Positions 26,653-36,273 of a stretch of 64,000 bases of DNA are shown here, in pieces. The notes under the pieces were generated by a model. It did not search any database and was not told the DNA's origin. It saw only the letters and a list, made by a program, of their open reading frames with translations. The DNA is taken from contig NZ_LMRP01000001.1 in the NCBI RefSeq assembly GCF_001426185.1, positions 1,280,765-1,344,764 of the forward strand, written 5' to 3'. Within the stretch, counting starts at the first letter, position 1. The number at the start of each line of letters is the position of its first letter. A program made the position numbers and the translations under genes. The stretch is from Rhodococcus sp. Leaf247 (GTDB taxonomy: Bacteria; Actinomycetota; Actinomycetes; Mycobacteriales; Mycobacteriaceae).

Positions 26653-28175
26653 CTGACACATTCGAAAGCACACAGCCGACTCCCCGAATCGCTGGAGAGC
26701 GTCCGCCGCCGTCCGTGTTCCTGGGCACGCCGGGCTTGGGAAACCTCCGAGGCACGGAGAGTTTCCCGAAGGCAGCTCGCAAGACGTTGCAGGACACTCA
26801 GATGCGCCGCAACGTCGGCATCGCCACCCGCACCATTCGCGACAAGCGCCTCCAAGCGGTCGCGGAGTGTGACGACTGGGAAGAACTGCGCCTCGCCGGG
26901 AGTGCCATCAAGACCGACGTGATGTCGCGCCTCCCCGAGCTGCTGGACCAACTCGAAGCCAACGTCACCGCCCGCGGAGGAGTGGTGCACTGGGCACGCG
27001 ACGCCGACGAGGCCAACCGCATCATCACGGACTTGGTCAAGGCCACGGGCAGTGACGAGGTGGTCAAGGTGAAGTCCATGGCCACCCAGGAGACCGGCCT
27101 GAACGAGTACCTCGAAGCCGAGGGCATCGCCGCCATCGAGACCGACCTGGCCGAGCTCATCGTCCAGCTCGGTGACGACAAGCCCAGTCACATCCTGGTT
27201 CCCGCAATTCACCGCAACCGGGCGGAGATTCGCGAAATCTTCCTGCGTCGCATGCCCGGTGTCGACGCTGCCATCACCGACGAGCCGCGCGAACTGGCCA
27301 TGGCCGCACGGGAGCACCTACGACGGAAGTTCCTGTCGGCGAAGGTGGCTATCAGTGGCGCCAACTTCGGTGTCGCCGAGACGGGGACCCTCGCCGTCGT
27401 CGAGTCCGAAGGCAACGGGCGCATGTGTCTGACGCTGCCCGACACGCTCATCACGCTGATGGGCATCGAGAAGCTGGTGCCGAGGTTCGCGGACCTCGAA
27501 GTGTTCATGCAGCTGCTTCCCCGCTCGTCGACGGCCGAGCGGATGAACCCGTACACGTCGATGTGGACCGGGGTGCACGAGGGCGACGGGCCGCAGAATT
27601 TCCACCTGGTGCTCATCGACAACGGCAGAACCAACGTGCTCGCCGACGAGGTAGGCCGCGCCGCCCTCAACTGCATCCGGTGCAGTGCGTGCCTGAACGT
27701 GTGCCCCGTGTACGAGCGCACCGGTGGACATGCGTACGGATCGGTCTACCCCGGTCCGATCGGTGCAATCCTCAGCCCACAGTTGACCGGTAATACCGGA
27801 CACGACGACCCCAACGCCTCGCTCCCCTACGCATCCTCTCTCTGCGGGGCCTGCTTCGATGCGTGCCCCGTGCGCATCAACATCCCGGAGATTCTGGTGC
27901 ACCTGCGCGCCAAGCAAGTGGACTCCGAACGCGGCGGCATCCCCGGCGCGCAAGAGATCGCGATGCGGGCGGCAGGGTGGGCGATGAACTCGCCGAAGCG
28001 ATTCGGGATGGCCGAGAAGGCTGCGGGCGTCGGGCGCTTGCTGGCAGGGAAGAAGGGGCACATCGAGTCGCTTCCGTTCCCCGGATCGCTCTGGACCGCC
28101 GCCCGCGATTTACCCGCACCGCCGAAGGAGACCTTCCGGCAGTGGTGGGCACGAACTCACGAGGAGAATTCATGA
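26649..28175 (+). CDS. lutB: LutB-like iron-sulfur lactate utilisation protein
   Basis: 508-aa protein: a LutB/LUD domain (VKVKSMATQETGLNEYLE, AISGANFGVAETGTLAVVESEGN) followed by a C-terminal double [4Fe-4S] region with CIRCSACLNVCPVY near residue 340 and LCGACFDACPV near 400. This is the normal order for LutB. The stop overlaps the lutC ATG (ATGA). Confidence 0.95.
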   Translation: MTDTFESTQPTPRIAGERPPPSVFLGTPGLGNLRGTESFPKAARKTLQDTQMRRNVGIATRTIRDKRLQAVAECDDWEELRLAGSAIKTDVMSRLPELLDQLEANVTARGGVVHWARDADEANRIITDLVKATGSDEVVKVKSMATQETGLNEYLEAEGIAAIETDLAELIVQLGDDKPSHILVPAIHRNRAEIREIFLRRMPGVDAAITDEPRELAMAAREHLRRKFLSAKVAISGANFGVAETGTLAVVESEGNGRMCLTLPDTLITLMGIEKLVPRFADLEVFMQLLPRSSTAERMNPYTSMWTGVHEGDGPQNFHLVLIDNGRTNVLADEVGRAALNCIRCSACLNVCPVYERTGGHAYGSVYPGPIGAILSPQLTGNTGHDDPNASLPYASSLCGACFDACPVRINIPEILVHLRAKQVDSERGGIPGAQEIAMRAAGWAMNSPKRFGMAEKAAGVGRLLAGKKGHIESLPFPGSLWTAARDLPAPPKETFRQWWARTHEENS

Positions 28176-28774
28176 ACGCCAAATCCGAGATCTACGACAG
28201 GATCCGCACTGCGACCGCCGGCGCTGCCCCACCCGATGCAACCCCGCGAACGTACGAACGCGCCCCCGCACGCGGCCCCGGAAACGCTGATCGATTCGCC
28301 GAGACGGTCGACGAGTACCGGGCGCAGGTTCACCGTGTCGCGCAGCAGGACGTCGCGGCAACCGTTCGGGCGCTGACCTCGGCACACACAGCCATTGTCG
28401 TACCGCCAGGCCTCCCATCGGAATGGACGGCAGAGGTGGACGTCATCGAAGACTCCGACATGACCGTCGATGCCCTCGACACCGTCGATGCAGTCATCAC
28501 CGGATGCCGCGTGGGTATCGCGGCCACCGGAACAATCGTGCTCGACGGCGAATCCGGCCAAGGGCGGCGAGCGCTGACACTGGTACCGGACCACCACGTG
28601 TGCATCATCAGGGCAGACCAGGTGGTCGACACGGTGCCCCAGGCTTTCGCGGCATTGGAGGCAACTCGACCGCTGACCTTCATCAGCGGGCCCAGCGCCA
28701 CGAGCGATATCGAACTCAATAGGGTGGAGGGAGTCCACGGACCCAGAACTCTCGACGTCATCATCGTGGAATGA
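28172..28774 (+). CDS. lutC: LutC-like lactate utilisation protein (LUD domain)
   Basis: 200-aa LUD-domain protein. The core is DAVITGCRVGIAATGTIVLDG, then LTLVPDHHVCIIRADQVVDTV and ISGPSATSDIELNRVEGVHGP, the usual LutC signature. Third gene of lutABC. ATG 28172 has GAGGAGAA upstream. Lactate or another 2-hydroxy acid would enter central metabolism as pyruvate, the substrate of the pyruvate carboxylases. Confidence 0.95.
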   Translation: MNAKSEIYDRIRTATAGAAPPDATPRTYERAPARGPGNADRFAETVDEYRAQVHRVAQQDVAATVRALTSAHTAIVVPPGLPSEWTAEVDVIEDSDMTVDALDTVDAVITGCRVGIAATGTIVLDGESGQGRRALTLVPDHHVCIIRADQVVDTVPQAFAALEATRPLTFISGPSATSDIELNRVEGVHGPRTLDVIIVE

Positions 28775-28820
28775 CCGGACGGTCAACACTTCTCGACGAC
28801 GGACTGCACGAAAGCGAACC

Positions 28821-29138
28821 ATGCCGAACTCGCCGGAACACGTGATCGTCAGCAAATACCGCACCACCAAACCGGCCCTACCCAGCCCCGTCGCCGAGGC
28901 CTGGTACTGGCAACTGAGCGCTCGGTGCCGGGGCAAATCCTCCGACGGGTTCTTCTCCCCCTCCGACCTGCGAGGAGCCGCACTGGACCGCTTCAACGCC
29001 GACGCCAAACGCACATGTGGTCAGTGCCCGGTGATGGCGCAATGCCGGTCCTACGCGATCGAATCCGCGGAGCCGTACGGAGTATGGGGCGGCTTGACGG
29101 CCAAGGAGCGAGCACTGCTCCGCTCAGACGACCCGTGA
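28821..29138 (+). CDS. WhiB-family iron-sulfur transcription factor
   Basis: 105-aa protein with the four cluster cysteines C36, C66, C69 and C75 (C-x29-C-x2-C-x5-C) and the G87VWGG turn, followed by basic residues (TAKERALL). WhiB proteins bind a [4Fe-4S] cluster and the main sigma factor. It is 46 bp after lutC, possibly in the same transcript. Paralogue assignment among WhiB1-7 is not attempted. Confidence 0.93.
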   Translation: MPNSPEHVIVSKYRTTKPALPSPVAEAWYWQLSARCRGKSSDGFFSPSDLRGAALDRFNADAKRTCGQCPVMAQCRSYAIESAEPYGVWGGLTAKERALLRSDDP

Positions 29139-29338
29139 CTCGCGCCCGGTGAGCCAGGCGAGGATCACCTCCGACGCGCGTGACGGCTCGGCACACTCGA
29201 GCCCGACAACTCGCTGCTGATCACTGTGCAAGCACCATGGCCGCACACCGGCTGCGATGGGTACGCCGCGGTGCAGATTGTTCGCGCGTGAGGGCGCGGG
29301 TCCTCGAGGCACCGCCTACCGGTAGCTCGAGACCGGAA

Positions 29339-29563
29339 TCAGGGGGGCCGCACCCGCGCGTCGAGTTCGCGATCGAGCGTCGATTTGGCGTCGTCGTCCC
29401 GACCCTGCAGCGGGGTGATGCGCAGCTCGGCGCAGATCAGGTGCTCGGTCGAGAATCCCAGTACGTCGGCCGCCAGTACCGCTCGGACCTTGGCGAGCCC
29501 ACGTGACCAGCACCGTGCGGATTTACTGCTCATCACCACACGGTCGTCGTCGAAGTCGTCCAT
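29339..29563 (-). CDS. Small hypothetical protein, 74 aa
   Basis: Acidic N-terminus (MDDFDDDRVV) followed by a mixed region and a charged C-terminus (DDDAKSTLDRELDARVRPP). No family recognised and no membrane segment. Supported mainly by AGGAAGG placed about 6 bp before the ATG. Confidence 0.35.
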   Translation of the reverse strand: MDDFDDDRVVMSSKSARCWSRGLAKVRAVLAADVLGFSTEHLICAELRITPLQGRDDDAKSTLDRELDARVRPP

Positions 29564-29676
29564 GATGCGCCTTCCTGCTTCACCGTGCCCCGATGAATAT
29601 CGCCCGTACGAAGGTCGACCGAGATTCCAAATCTGCTGTCACGCAGATAATTCGGCGTGGTCAGTATCCGTCGTCG

Positions 29677-29702
29677 CAGGTCCCGGTCACAACCGGGACC
29701 TG
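29677..29702 (-). terminator. Hairpin downstream of the SDR gene
   Basis: 11-bp stem CAGGTCCCGGT / ACCGGGACCTG with a 4-nt loop, about 100 bp beyond the SDR stop on the minus strand. No U-tract. Confidence 0.5.
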
Positions 29703-29802
29703 TGCACCCGACAGGTGCATCGATGCACACGGAACCATCGCCCCGGTCCTGGTGACGGAACTCGATCGCCCGCCGTCACCAGGCACATCGAACGGACGTG
29801 AT

Positions 29803-30540
29803 TCAGGCGAGGTGTGATCCGCCGTTGATGTTCAACGTGGTGCCGGTCAGGTACGAACCGGCCTCCGACCAGAGGTACAGAACGCCGTTCGCGATGTCAT
29901 CGGGACTGGCGAGTCGGCCGAGCAGCGTGCCGTTGGTCAGTCGATCGACCACACTCGGATCGTCACCGACCATTCCGGTCGCCGTCGCTCCCGGCGCAAC
30001 GCAGTTCACTCGTATTCCCCGTGATGCGAGCTCTCGGGCAGATCCGCGAGTGAGTCCGATGACACCGGCCTTGGAGGCGCCGTACACGGAACCGCCCACG
30101 AAGCCACCACCGGTATGCGCAGCCACCGAAGCAGTGAGCACGATGGACGCATCAGAGCTCAGATGCGGCACCACCGCAGTCACAGCGTTGATGGAGCCCA
30201 TGAGGTTGATCATCAAGCAACGCTGGGCATCACGTGCGGACACGTCCGCGATGTTCGCCGGAAGGGTGATCCCCGCGCTGACGAAGACGCGGTCGATCGG
30301 ACCGCGGTCGGCGATCGCCGCGAAGCGTGCTGCCAGGCGCTGATCGTCGAGGATGTCGGCCCCGGAGTACGAGACGTCGGGAAGCGACGCCAGCGTGTCC
30401 GGTCGGTCCTCGTGCAGATCGATGACCGATACCGAGGTCGCGGACACAGCCACGCGTTGTGCGACGGCAAGGCCGATGCCGCTGGCGCCTCCGACGATCA
30501 CGACGTTGCCGCTTACATCGAACTGAGTCTGTCGGGTCAT
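29803..30540 (-). CDS. Short-chain dehydrogenase/reductase
   Basis: 245-aa classical SDR: cofactor motif VIVGGASGIGLAVAQR near residue 14, active-site Y-x3-K in VYGASKAGVIGLTRG, preceded by a serine in IVLTASVAAHTGG, and C-terminal GTTLNINGGSHLA. An NAD(P)-linked oxidoreductase of unknown substrate. It lies 189 bp downstream of, and in the same direction as, a beta-hydroxyacid dehydrogenase, and divergent from a thiolase/acyl-CoA synthetase operon. Confidence 0.9.
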   Translation of the reverse strand: MTRQTQFDVSGNVVIVGGASGIGLAVAQRVAVSATSVSVIDLHEDRPDTLASLPDVSYSGADILDDQRLAARFAAIADRGPIDRVFVSAGITLPANIADVSARDAQRCLMINLMGSINAVTAVVPHLSSDASIVLTASVAAHTGGGFVGGSVYGASKAGVIGLTRGSARELASRGIRVNCVAPGATATGMVGDDPSVVDRLTNGTLLGRLASPDDIANGVLYLWSEAGSYLTGTTLNINGGSHLA

Positions 30541-30729
30541 TGTCGTACCGCCTAGTCGAAGGGAGAGGTTTCGGGGAGATCTGGTTGGCGGTCCCATCCT
30601 TGGGCCGCGCGGCGCAAAACGCGCTCGGATCGAGTCTTGGTCACGAGATGATCGGCCGCGACCGTCCCCCGCAGGAAACAGCACATCGACATTCCGCCTC
30701 CCGTCGCAGGTTTCGACAGATCCGTCATG

Positions 30730-31608
30730 TCACTTGTAGACGTCGCGAACTCGCGAATCATCGGACCGGCCCAAACCGAGAGTCGCCGCTCGAGTGAACG
30801 CGTCGGCAGCGACATCGAGGAGCGGTACGTCGGATCCGATCCCGGTGGCCGCGTCGCGGACCAGAGCGCTGTCCTTGACGAAGATGTCGAGAGCGGTAAT
30901 CCCATCTTCACTGTCTTCGGCGGCGATCATGCGCGATCCACGATCGCTGAACATGAACGATGCGCCGGCGCCGGTACTGATGGCACGGTGTACGTCCCGG
31001 GGGTCCAGGCCAAGTGCCTCGGCGAATGCGAGCGCCTCGGCTGCGGCAACCAGATGCACACTGCACAGCAACTGATTGACCAGCTTCATGCTCTGTCCAT
31101 CGCCGGGTTCGTGACCGCACGGATGAACGGAGCCCATGGCGTTCAGGACATCAGCGGCGAGGGCCATCGCGTTCGCGCTGCCGGCAGCAAGAATAGTCAG
31201 TTCACCTCGTCCGGCCCGTTCCAGACCGCCGGTCACCGGAGCGTCGACGACATGGATGCCGTGTCGGGTGAGCTTCTGAGTGGCCGCCCGAACAGCGTCG
31301 GGTCCCACGGTCGACATCACAACGCACACCGATCCGCGTGGCAGTACATGAACGAGACCGCCCTCGTCTTCCACCACGTGGGTCAGCTGGTCACCGGAAG
31401 CCACCATCACCACCGCGATATCGGCCGGCGTCGGTGCAGACGCAGTGCGCAGCCCCTTACGCTCCGCCTCGCGGCGTCTGTCCTGCGACCGGTCGACTGC
31501 CGTGACGTGATGCCCCGCCCTTGCGACGCGAACAGCCATGGGCAGACCGATCGCACCGGTTCCGATGAACAAGACCTGGGTCGTCGAAGGTTTCACGGCT
31601 TCGAGCAT
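30730..31608 (-). CDS. 3-hydroxyisobutyrate dehydrogenase-like protein (second copy)
   Basis: 292-aa beta-hydroxyacid dehydrogenase: LFIGTGAIGLPMAVRVARAG at the N-terminus, DAPVTGGLERA, and the lysine segment GDGQSMKLVNQLLCS. It is clearly divergent in sequence from the copy at 8801. ATG 31608 chosen by alignment of the Rossmann start; the frame is open upstream. Divergent from the thiolase operon at 31850. Substrate unknown. Confidence 0.87.
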   Translation of the reverse strand: MLEAVKPSTTQVLFIGTGAIGLPMAVRVARAGHHVTAVDRSQDRRREAERKGLRTASAPTPADIAVVMVASGDQLTHVVEDEGGLVHVLPRGSVCVVMSTVGPDAVRAATQKLTRHGIHVVDAPVTGGLERAGRGELTILAAGSANAMALAADVLNAMGSVHPCGHEPGDGQSMKLVNQLLCSVHLVAAAEALAFAEALGLDPRDVHRAISTGAGASFMFSDRGSRMIAAEDSEDGITALDIFVKDSALVRDAATGIGSDVPLLDVAADAFTRAATLGLGRSDDSRVRDVYK

Positions 31609-31796
31609 CACGGACAGGGACGCGAGAAACCACCGCCCCGAGGAGGGAAAACGCGGCCGGTAGTGCTCTTCCGGAAGGACTTGGACCGGTGGATGGCGTC
31701 GTCTCCTCTCTGGGAAGGACGGTACTGGTCGGATACCCGACTCAGGACGGTCGCCCACGAGATGAATCCGCCCGATACTCGAATGACACGAGGCGA

Positions 31797-31817
31797 TCGG
31801 TCACCTTTCGGTCACCT
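31797..31817. promoter_or_regulatory. Tandem direct repeat upstream of the thiolase gene
   Basis: Two copies of TCGGTCACCT (31797-31806, 31808-31817) at an 11-bp period, one helical turn, 33 bp before the start codon. It could be a regulator-binding site. Confidence 0.3.
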
Positions 31818-31849
31818 CACCAACATGAACTCGACGCGAAGGTCTCATC

Positions 31850-33022
31850 ATGACTGACACACCCGCGATCATCGGCTGGTCCCACGGCCAGTTCGGAAAA
31901 TCCGCTCACCCCGATGTCGAAGACCTCATGGCCGACGTCGCCCTTTCCGCACTGGAGGACGCGGAAGTTTCTGCCTCCGACGTGGACGCGATCTATGTGG
32001 GCGTCTTCAACAATGGTTTCTCCCCACAGAGTTTCGAAGGGGCTCTGGTCGGCGTCGGACACCCCGAGTTGGCGCGTGTGCCCGCAACGCGTGTCGAGAA
32101 CGCGTGCGCGTCGGGTAGCGCGGCCATCTTCGCCGGCCTCGATCATGTGCAGGCGGGTCGCGGGCGCGTCGTCCTGGTCATCGGAGCGGAGAAGATGACC
32201 GGCCTCCCCGGAGTCGACGTCGGCGATGTCCTTCTCGGCGCATCTCATCGTCGCACCGAGTCGGGCGCGGGGAGTTTCGCCGGGATCTTCGGGAATCTCG
32301 CGTCCGACTATGCCGCGCGTTTCGGAGATCAGCGACAGGCGCTGGCTCAGATCGCAGCCAAGAATCATCTCAACGGGGTACGAAATCCGTTCGCACACAT
32401 GAGGAAGGACCTCGGCGTCGAGTTCTGCGCGACCGAGTCCGACAAGAACCCTGTCGTCGCCGGTCCGCTGCTTCGGAGTGATTGTTCTCTCGTGTCCGAT
32501 GGGGCAGCCGCTCTGGTCATCTCGAACGGAGCAGTGGCCAGCCGCGCTCGCCGCGCGGTGACGTTCCGCGGGCGCTACCAGGCGAACGAGCCGCTACCGC
32601 TGGCAGCGCGCCGCGATCCGCTCTTCTTCGACGGGGCCCGCACGGCGTTCCTCGGCGCACTGGAGGAGGCCGGGATGACCTTGTACGACCTGGACTTGCT
32701 CGAAACTCACGACTGCTTCACACAGGCGGAGCTGATGCAGTACGAGGCATTCGGGCTGGCTGAGCACGGCAAGGGGTCGTCGGTGCTCGCAGATGGCATC
32801 ACCCATCGCGACGGCAAGCTGCCCACCAATGTGTCCGGTGGCCTGAAAGCGAAAGGCCATCCGGTCGGTGCGACAGGGGTGTCCCAGCACGTCGTGACCG
32901 CTATGCAGCTGACGGGCGAAGCCGGCGACATGCAGCTCGATCACGTCGATCGTGCAGCAGTGTTCAACATGGGTGGCGCAGCAGTGGCCAACTACGCATC
33001 GATCCTGGAGCGTGTGAAGTGA
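31850..33022 (+). CDS. SCP2-type thiolase/acetyl-CoA acetyltransferase
   Basis: 390-aa thiolase-fold protein. The nucleophile cysteine is in VENACASGSAA, and the C-terminal half has LETHDCFTQAELMQYEAFGL and NVSGGLKAKGHPVGATGVSQ, as in SCP2/lipid-transfer thiolases that cleave branched or unusual 3-oxoacyl-CoAs. Its stop overlaps the GTG of the acyl-CoA synthetase gene, so the two are coupled. Confidence 0.9.
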   Translation: MTDTPAIIGWSHGQFGKSAHPDVEDLMADVALSALEDAEVSASDVDAIYVGVFNNGFSPQSFEGALVGVGHPELARVPATRVENACASGSAAIFAGLDHVQAGRGRVVLVIGAEKMTGLPGVDVGDVLLGASHRRTESGAGSFAGIFGNLASDYAARFGDQRQALAQIAAKNHLNGVRNPFAHMRKDLGVEFCATESDKNPVVAGPLLRSDCSLVSDGAAALVISNGAVASRARRAVTFRGRYQANEPLPLAARRDPLFFDGARTAFLGALEEAGMTLYDLDLLETHDCFTQAELMQYEAFGLAEHGKGSSVLADGITHRDGKLPTNVSGGLKAKGHPVGATGVSQHVVTAMQLTGEAGDMQLDHVDRAAVFNMGGAAVANYASILERVK

Positions 33023-34626
33023 GAGAACTTCCCTACCGTGCCGTCAACCTCGCCAACTTCCTCACCAAGACCGCGAGTCGCCTTCCGGACGCTCCTGCGC
33101 TGATCGAGGGGGACAAGACCATGTCATGGAGGGAGCTCGACGACTCGGCCACCGCCCTGTCGCACACGTTGCGTGCGCGTGGTGTGGGCTCCGGCGACTG
33201 CGTCCTCATTCACAGCACCAACCATGTCGAATACGTTCAGGCAGTGTTCGCGGTATGGCGCGTCGGCGCCGTGATCGCCCCGACCAACGTGCGGCTGACC
33301 CCGGATGACGTCGTGGTCATCGCCACCACCTGCACGCCGTCCCTGGTCATCTGTCACAAGGATTTCCCGGAACATGCTCGCGCGGTGACGGACGCCGTGG
33401 ACGTCGCGGGCGGGGTGCTCTGGATCGACGAGGACCCCGCTACTCCGGACTCGGTGTCGGGATCCGCGCCACGTGGACCACTGGCGGACGCCCCCGTCAT
33501 CGTCGGAGATCACGCCTGGTACTTCTTCACCTCGGGAACGAGCGGCGCCCCCAAGTGCGCCATCCTGACCCATGACCAAATGGGATTCGTCGTCACCAAC
33601 CATCTCTGCGATCTCATGCCCGGTACCACGGAACACGACCGGTCTCTCGTCGTCGCGCCCCTCTCCCACGGGGCGGGGATTCACCTCCTCCCGCAGGTCG
33701 CCGCCGGTGCCGCCACGATCCTGACGCAGTCCGGCAAGCTGGACGGCGCCGAGGTGTGGGACATCGTGGAACGAGAGCGTGTGACCAACATGTTCACCGT
33801 CCCGACCATCCTCAAGGTCATGGCGGAACACCCTGATGCCGTCGCGCGGGACCACTCGTCTCTGCGATACGTGATCTACGCGGGAGCACCGATGGGGTCG
33901 GCCGATCAACAGCATGCGCGGAACACACTCGGAGACGTCCTCGTCCAGTACTACGGTCTCGGCGAGGTCACCGGAAACATCACCGTGCTGCCGCCGTCCG
34001 AGCATGATCACCCTCGACCCGACGGGGTCGACATCGGTACCTGCGGCTACCCGCGGACCGGCATGCAGGTGAGCATTCAGGGTGATTCCGGAGAAGAACT
34101 CTCCCCCGGCGAAACCGGCGAGATCTGCGTCGCCGGCCCGGGTGTCTTCGAGGGTTACCTCGACAACGACGCCGCCAACGACTCCGCCTTCCGTAATGGA
34201 TGGTTCAGAACCGGCGACCTCGGTCAGGTAGACGATCAGGGATACCTCTACGTGACAGGCCGTGCGTCGGACATGTACATCTCGGGTGGGTCCAACATCT
34301 ACCCGCGCGACATCGAGGAGAAGCTGCTGCTGCATCCCTCCGTCACGGAGGTCGCGGTACTCGGAATGCCCGACCCGAAGTGGGGCGAGGTCGGCGTCGC
34401 CATCTGCGTGCCCACAGCGGGAGCGGAGTGCTCCCCGCGCGAACTCCACGAATGGCTCGGTGAGAAGTTGGCCCGATACAAGATGCCCCGCCACTTCCTC
34501 GTCTGGGACGAACTCCCGAAATCGGCGTACGGGAAGATCGTCAAACGCACCGTTCGAGAGCAGCTCGAAGCGTCATCGTGGCCGCCCGTCACCGAACCGG
34601 CGCTGCCGAACGCGGTGCCGTCGTGA
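33019..34626 (+). CDS. Acyl-CoA synthetase (AMP-forming)
   Basis: 535-aa adenylate-forming enzyme: P-loop YFFTSGTSGAPKCA near residue 172, the YYGLGEVTG motif, FRTGDLGQVDDQGYLYVTGR, and the catalytic lysine segment PKSAYGKIVKR at the C-terminus. It activates a carboxylic acid to its CoA ester. GTG start overlapping the thiolase stop; its own stop overlaps the next GTG. The operon would activate, oxidise and thiolytically cleave an acid. Confidence 0.93.
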   Translation: MRELPYRAVNLANFLTKTASRLPDAPALIEGDKTMSWRELDDSATALSHTLRARGVGSGDCVLIHSTNHVEYVQAVFAVWRVGAVIAPTNVRLTPDDVVVIATTCTPSLVICHKDFPEHARAVTDAVDVAGGVLWIDEDPATPDSVSGSAPRGPLADAPVIVGDHAWYFFTSGTSGAPKCAILTHDQMGFVVTNHLCDLMPGTTEHDRSLVVAPLSHGAGIHLLPQVAAGAATILTQSGKLDGAEVWDIVERERVTNMFTVPTILKVMAEHPDAVARDHSSLRYVIYAGAPMGSADQQHARNTLGDVLVQYYGLGEVTGNITVLPPSEHDHPRPDGVDIGTCGYPRTGMQVSIQGDSGEELSPGETGEICVAGPGVFEGYLDNDAANDSAFRNGWFRTGDLGQVDDQGYLYVTGRASDMYISGGSNIYPRDIEEKLLLHPSVTEVAVLGMPDPKWGEVGVAICVPTAGAECSPRELHEWLGEKLARYKMPRHFLVWDELPKSAYGKIVKRTVREQLEASSWPPVTEPALPNAVPS

Positions 34627-36047
34627 CCCTCACGACCGATGGCACCACCGCTCTTTTCCTCCGGGCACTCACGGATGAGCTGGGCGCGGACCTGGTGGCA
34701 ACAGACCCCGACATCGTTGCCTCGTACCGTCATGATCAATCGCAGTTCACCGACAGCTCGGAGCCAGCCGCTGTCCTGATGCCGCGCACCACAGATCACG
34801 TGTCGGCGATGCTCGCACATGCTCATCGGTTCAACGTGACCGTCGTACCGCGGGGAGCAGGCAGCGGACTGAGCGGAGGAGCGAATGCATCGGAAGGCTC
34901 GGTGGTGCTGAGCCTGCACCGGATGAATCGGATCGTCGAGATCGATCCGGGTAACCGGACCGTCGTCGTCGAACCTGGTGTCATCACCGCAGATCTACGA
35001 GCAGCCGTCGGCGAGAAGGGTCTGCATTACCCTCCCGATCCCGGCAGCGTGGACTTCTGCAGTATCGGTGGCAACATCGCCACCAATGCGGGTGGCATGT
35101 GCTGCGTCAAGTACGGAGTGACCGGCGACTTCGTCCTCGCGCTGTGCGTGGTGATGGCAGATGGACGCGTGCTGCGAACCGGACACAAGACGGTCAAGGG
35201 CGTGGCTGGATACGACCTGACAAGTCTGTTCGTGGGATCCGAGGGGACCCTGGGTGTCATCACCGAGGCAACACTGCGCTTGGTTCCCAAGCCCGGGACC
35301 GCGCACACACTGGTGGCGTCGTTTCCGACACTGGAATCGGCTGGGCTCGCGGTGGCGGGCGTCGTCGACACCGGTCTCACACCATCGATGCTCGAAATAC
35401 TCGATCGCACCACCATCAGGGCGGTCGACGCGATGACCCATATGGGACTGGGCGACGGAGTCGAGGCGCTGCTGCTCGCCCAGAGCGACGAACCGGATGC
35501 CGCGGCGGTACTCGAACGCATCGAGCAACTCTGTGAGTCCGCAGGAGCGACCGACGTCGTCGCTTCCGACGACGTTGCCGAGTCAGCAATGCTGCTCGAA
35601 GCGCGCCGGATGGCATTGCCCGCCCTGGAGCAGTTGGGTGACTGGCTTCTCGACGACGTGTGTGTGCCTCGAACACGCATCGTGGAGCTCATCGCCTATA
35701 TCGAGGAGGTTGCCGAACGTCACGACCTCACGATCGGTGTCTTCGGGCATGCCGGCGATGGAAACCTGCACCCCACCATCATCTTCGACAACGGTGATCC
35801 CACCAGCCGAGCATCGGCCATCGAAGCGTTCAACGACATCACCGAACGTGCACTCGAACTGGGTGGCACGGTGACCGGAGAACACGGCATCGGGCAACTC
35901 AAGAAGTCCTGGCTGGGCCGGGAACTCGGGCCGGTAGGCACTCAGGTACACCACGCTCTCAAGAACGCACTGGACCCGTCGGGCACCCTCAGCCCACTGG
36001 CTGTGCTGCCCCCACTCGAGGAAGTCGACCTCGGGAACCGGAGCTGA
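34623..36047 (+). CDS. FAD-linked oxidase (GlcD/D-lactate dehydrogenase type)
   Basis: 474-aa flavoprotein: FAD-binding PCMH domain with VVPRGAGSGLSGGANASEG and GNIATNAGGMCCVKYG, then the C-terminal oxidase domain with GVFGHAGDGNLHPTI and GEHGIGQLKK. The family oxidises D-2-hydroxy acids (glycolate, D-lactate, D-2-hydroxyglutarate) and passes electrons on. GTG start overlapping the synthetase stop. It carries no Fe-S domain of its own. Confidence 0.92.
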   Translation: MTLTTDGTTALFLRALTDELGADLVATDPDIVASYRHDQSQFTDSSEPAAVLMPRTTDHVSAMLAHAHRFNVTVVPRGAGSGLSGGANASEGSVVLSLHRMNRIVEIDPGNRTVVVEPGVITADLRAAVGEKGLHYPPDPGSVDFCSIGGNIATNAGGMCCVKYGVTGDFVLALCVVMADGRVLRTGHKTVKGVAGYDLTSLFVGSEGTLGVITEATLRLVPKPGTAHTLVASFPTLESAGLAVAGVVDTGLTPSMLEILDRTTIRAVDAMTHMGLGDGVEALLLAQSDEPDAAAVLERIEQLCESAGATDVVASDDVAESAMLLEARRMALPALEQLGDWLLDDVCVPRTRIVELIAYIEEVAERHDLTIGVFGHAGDGNLHPTIIFDNGDPTSRASAIEAFNDITERALELGGTVTGEHGIGQLKKSWLGRELGPVGTQVHHALKNALDPSGTLSPLAVLPPLEEVDLGNRS

Positions 36048-36185
36048 CGACACGGTTTCCGAAGGCAGCCGATCCTGCGTCGAGTTCGGTCGAGCTGCCG
36101 GCGACCCGTCGAAGTGTTGTACGTACAGAAGGTCGTCAGCCTCCACGTTCGGGCAAGAAGGGGTGCCGTCAGCCTCCTCCGGATC

Positions 36186-36266
36186 ATGGGCGGCGCACAG
36201 ACACTCGTCCTCGTTCTCGTCTCCTCGCTTCTGGTCACCGCGACGCTTCTGGTCGGGGGGCGGTGA
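36186..36266 (+). CDS. Candidate single-pass membrane micropeptide, 26 aa
   Basis: ATG to TGA encodes a 26-residue product: MGGAQT followed by an uninterrupted hydrophobic run (LVLVLVSSLLVTATLLV) and GGR, like KdpF-type or transporter-associated small subunits. It is followed 8 bp later by a strong terminator-like hairpin, which supports a transcribed gene end. The ribosome-binding site is weak, so this is a candidate only. Confidence 0.35.
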   Translation: MGGAQTLVLVLVSSLLVTATLLVGGR

Positions 36267-36273
36267 CATTCCT

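Larger units (their letters stand above)
29139..29802. other. Intergenic region between WhiB and SDR genes
   Basis: Contains one small minus-strand ORF with a good ribosome-binding site (29339-29563) and a strong hairpin at 29677-29702. A further minus-strand frame at 29124-29312 is open but lacks supporting signals. Confidence 0.4.

Noticed and set aside
29124-29312. 62-codon minus-strand ORF overlapping the end of whiB
   Set aside because: No ribosome-binding site or family match, and it overlaps a well-supported gene; left unannotated though its C-terminal sequence looks somewhat protein-like.
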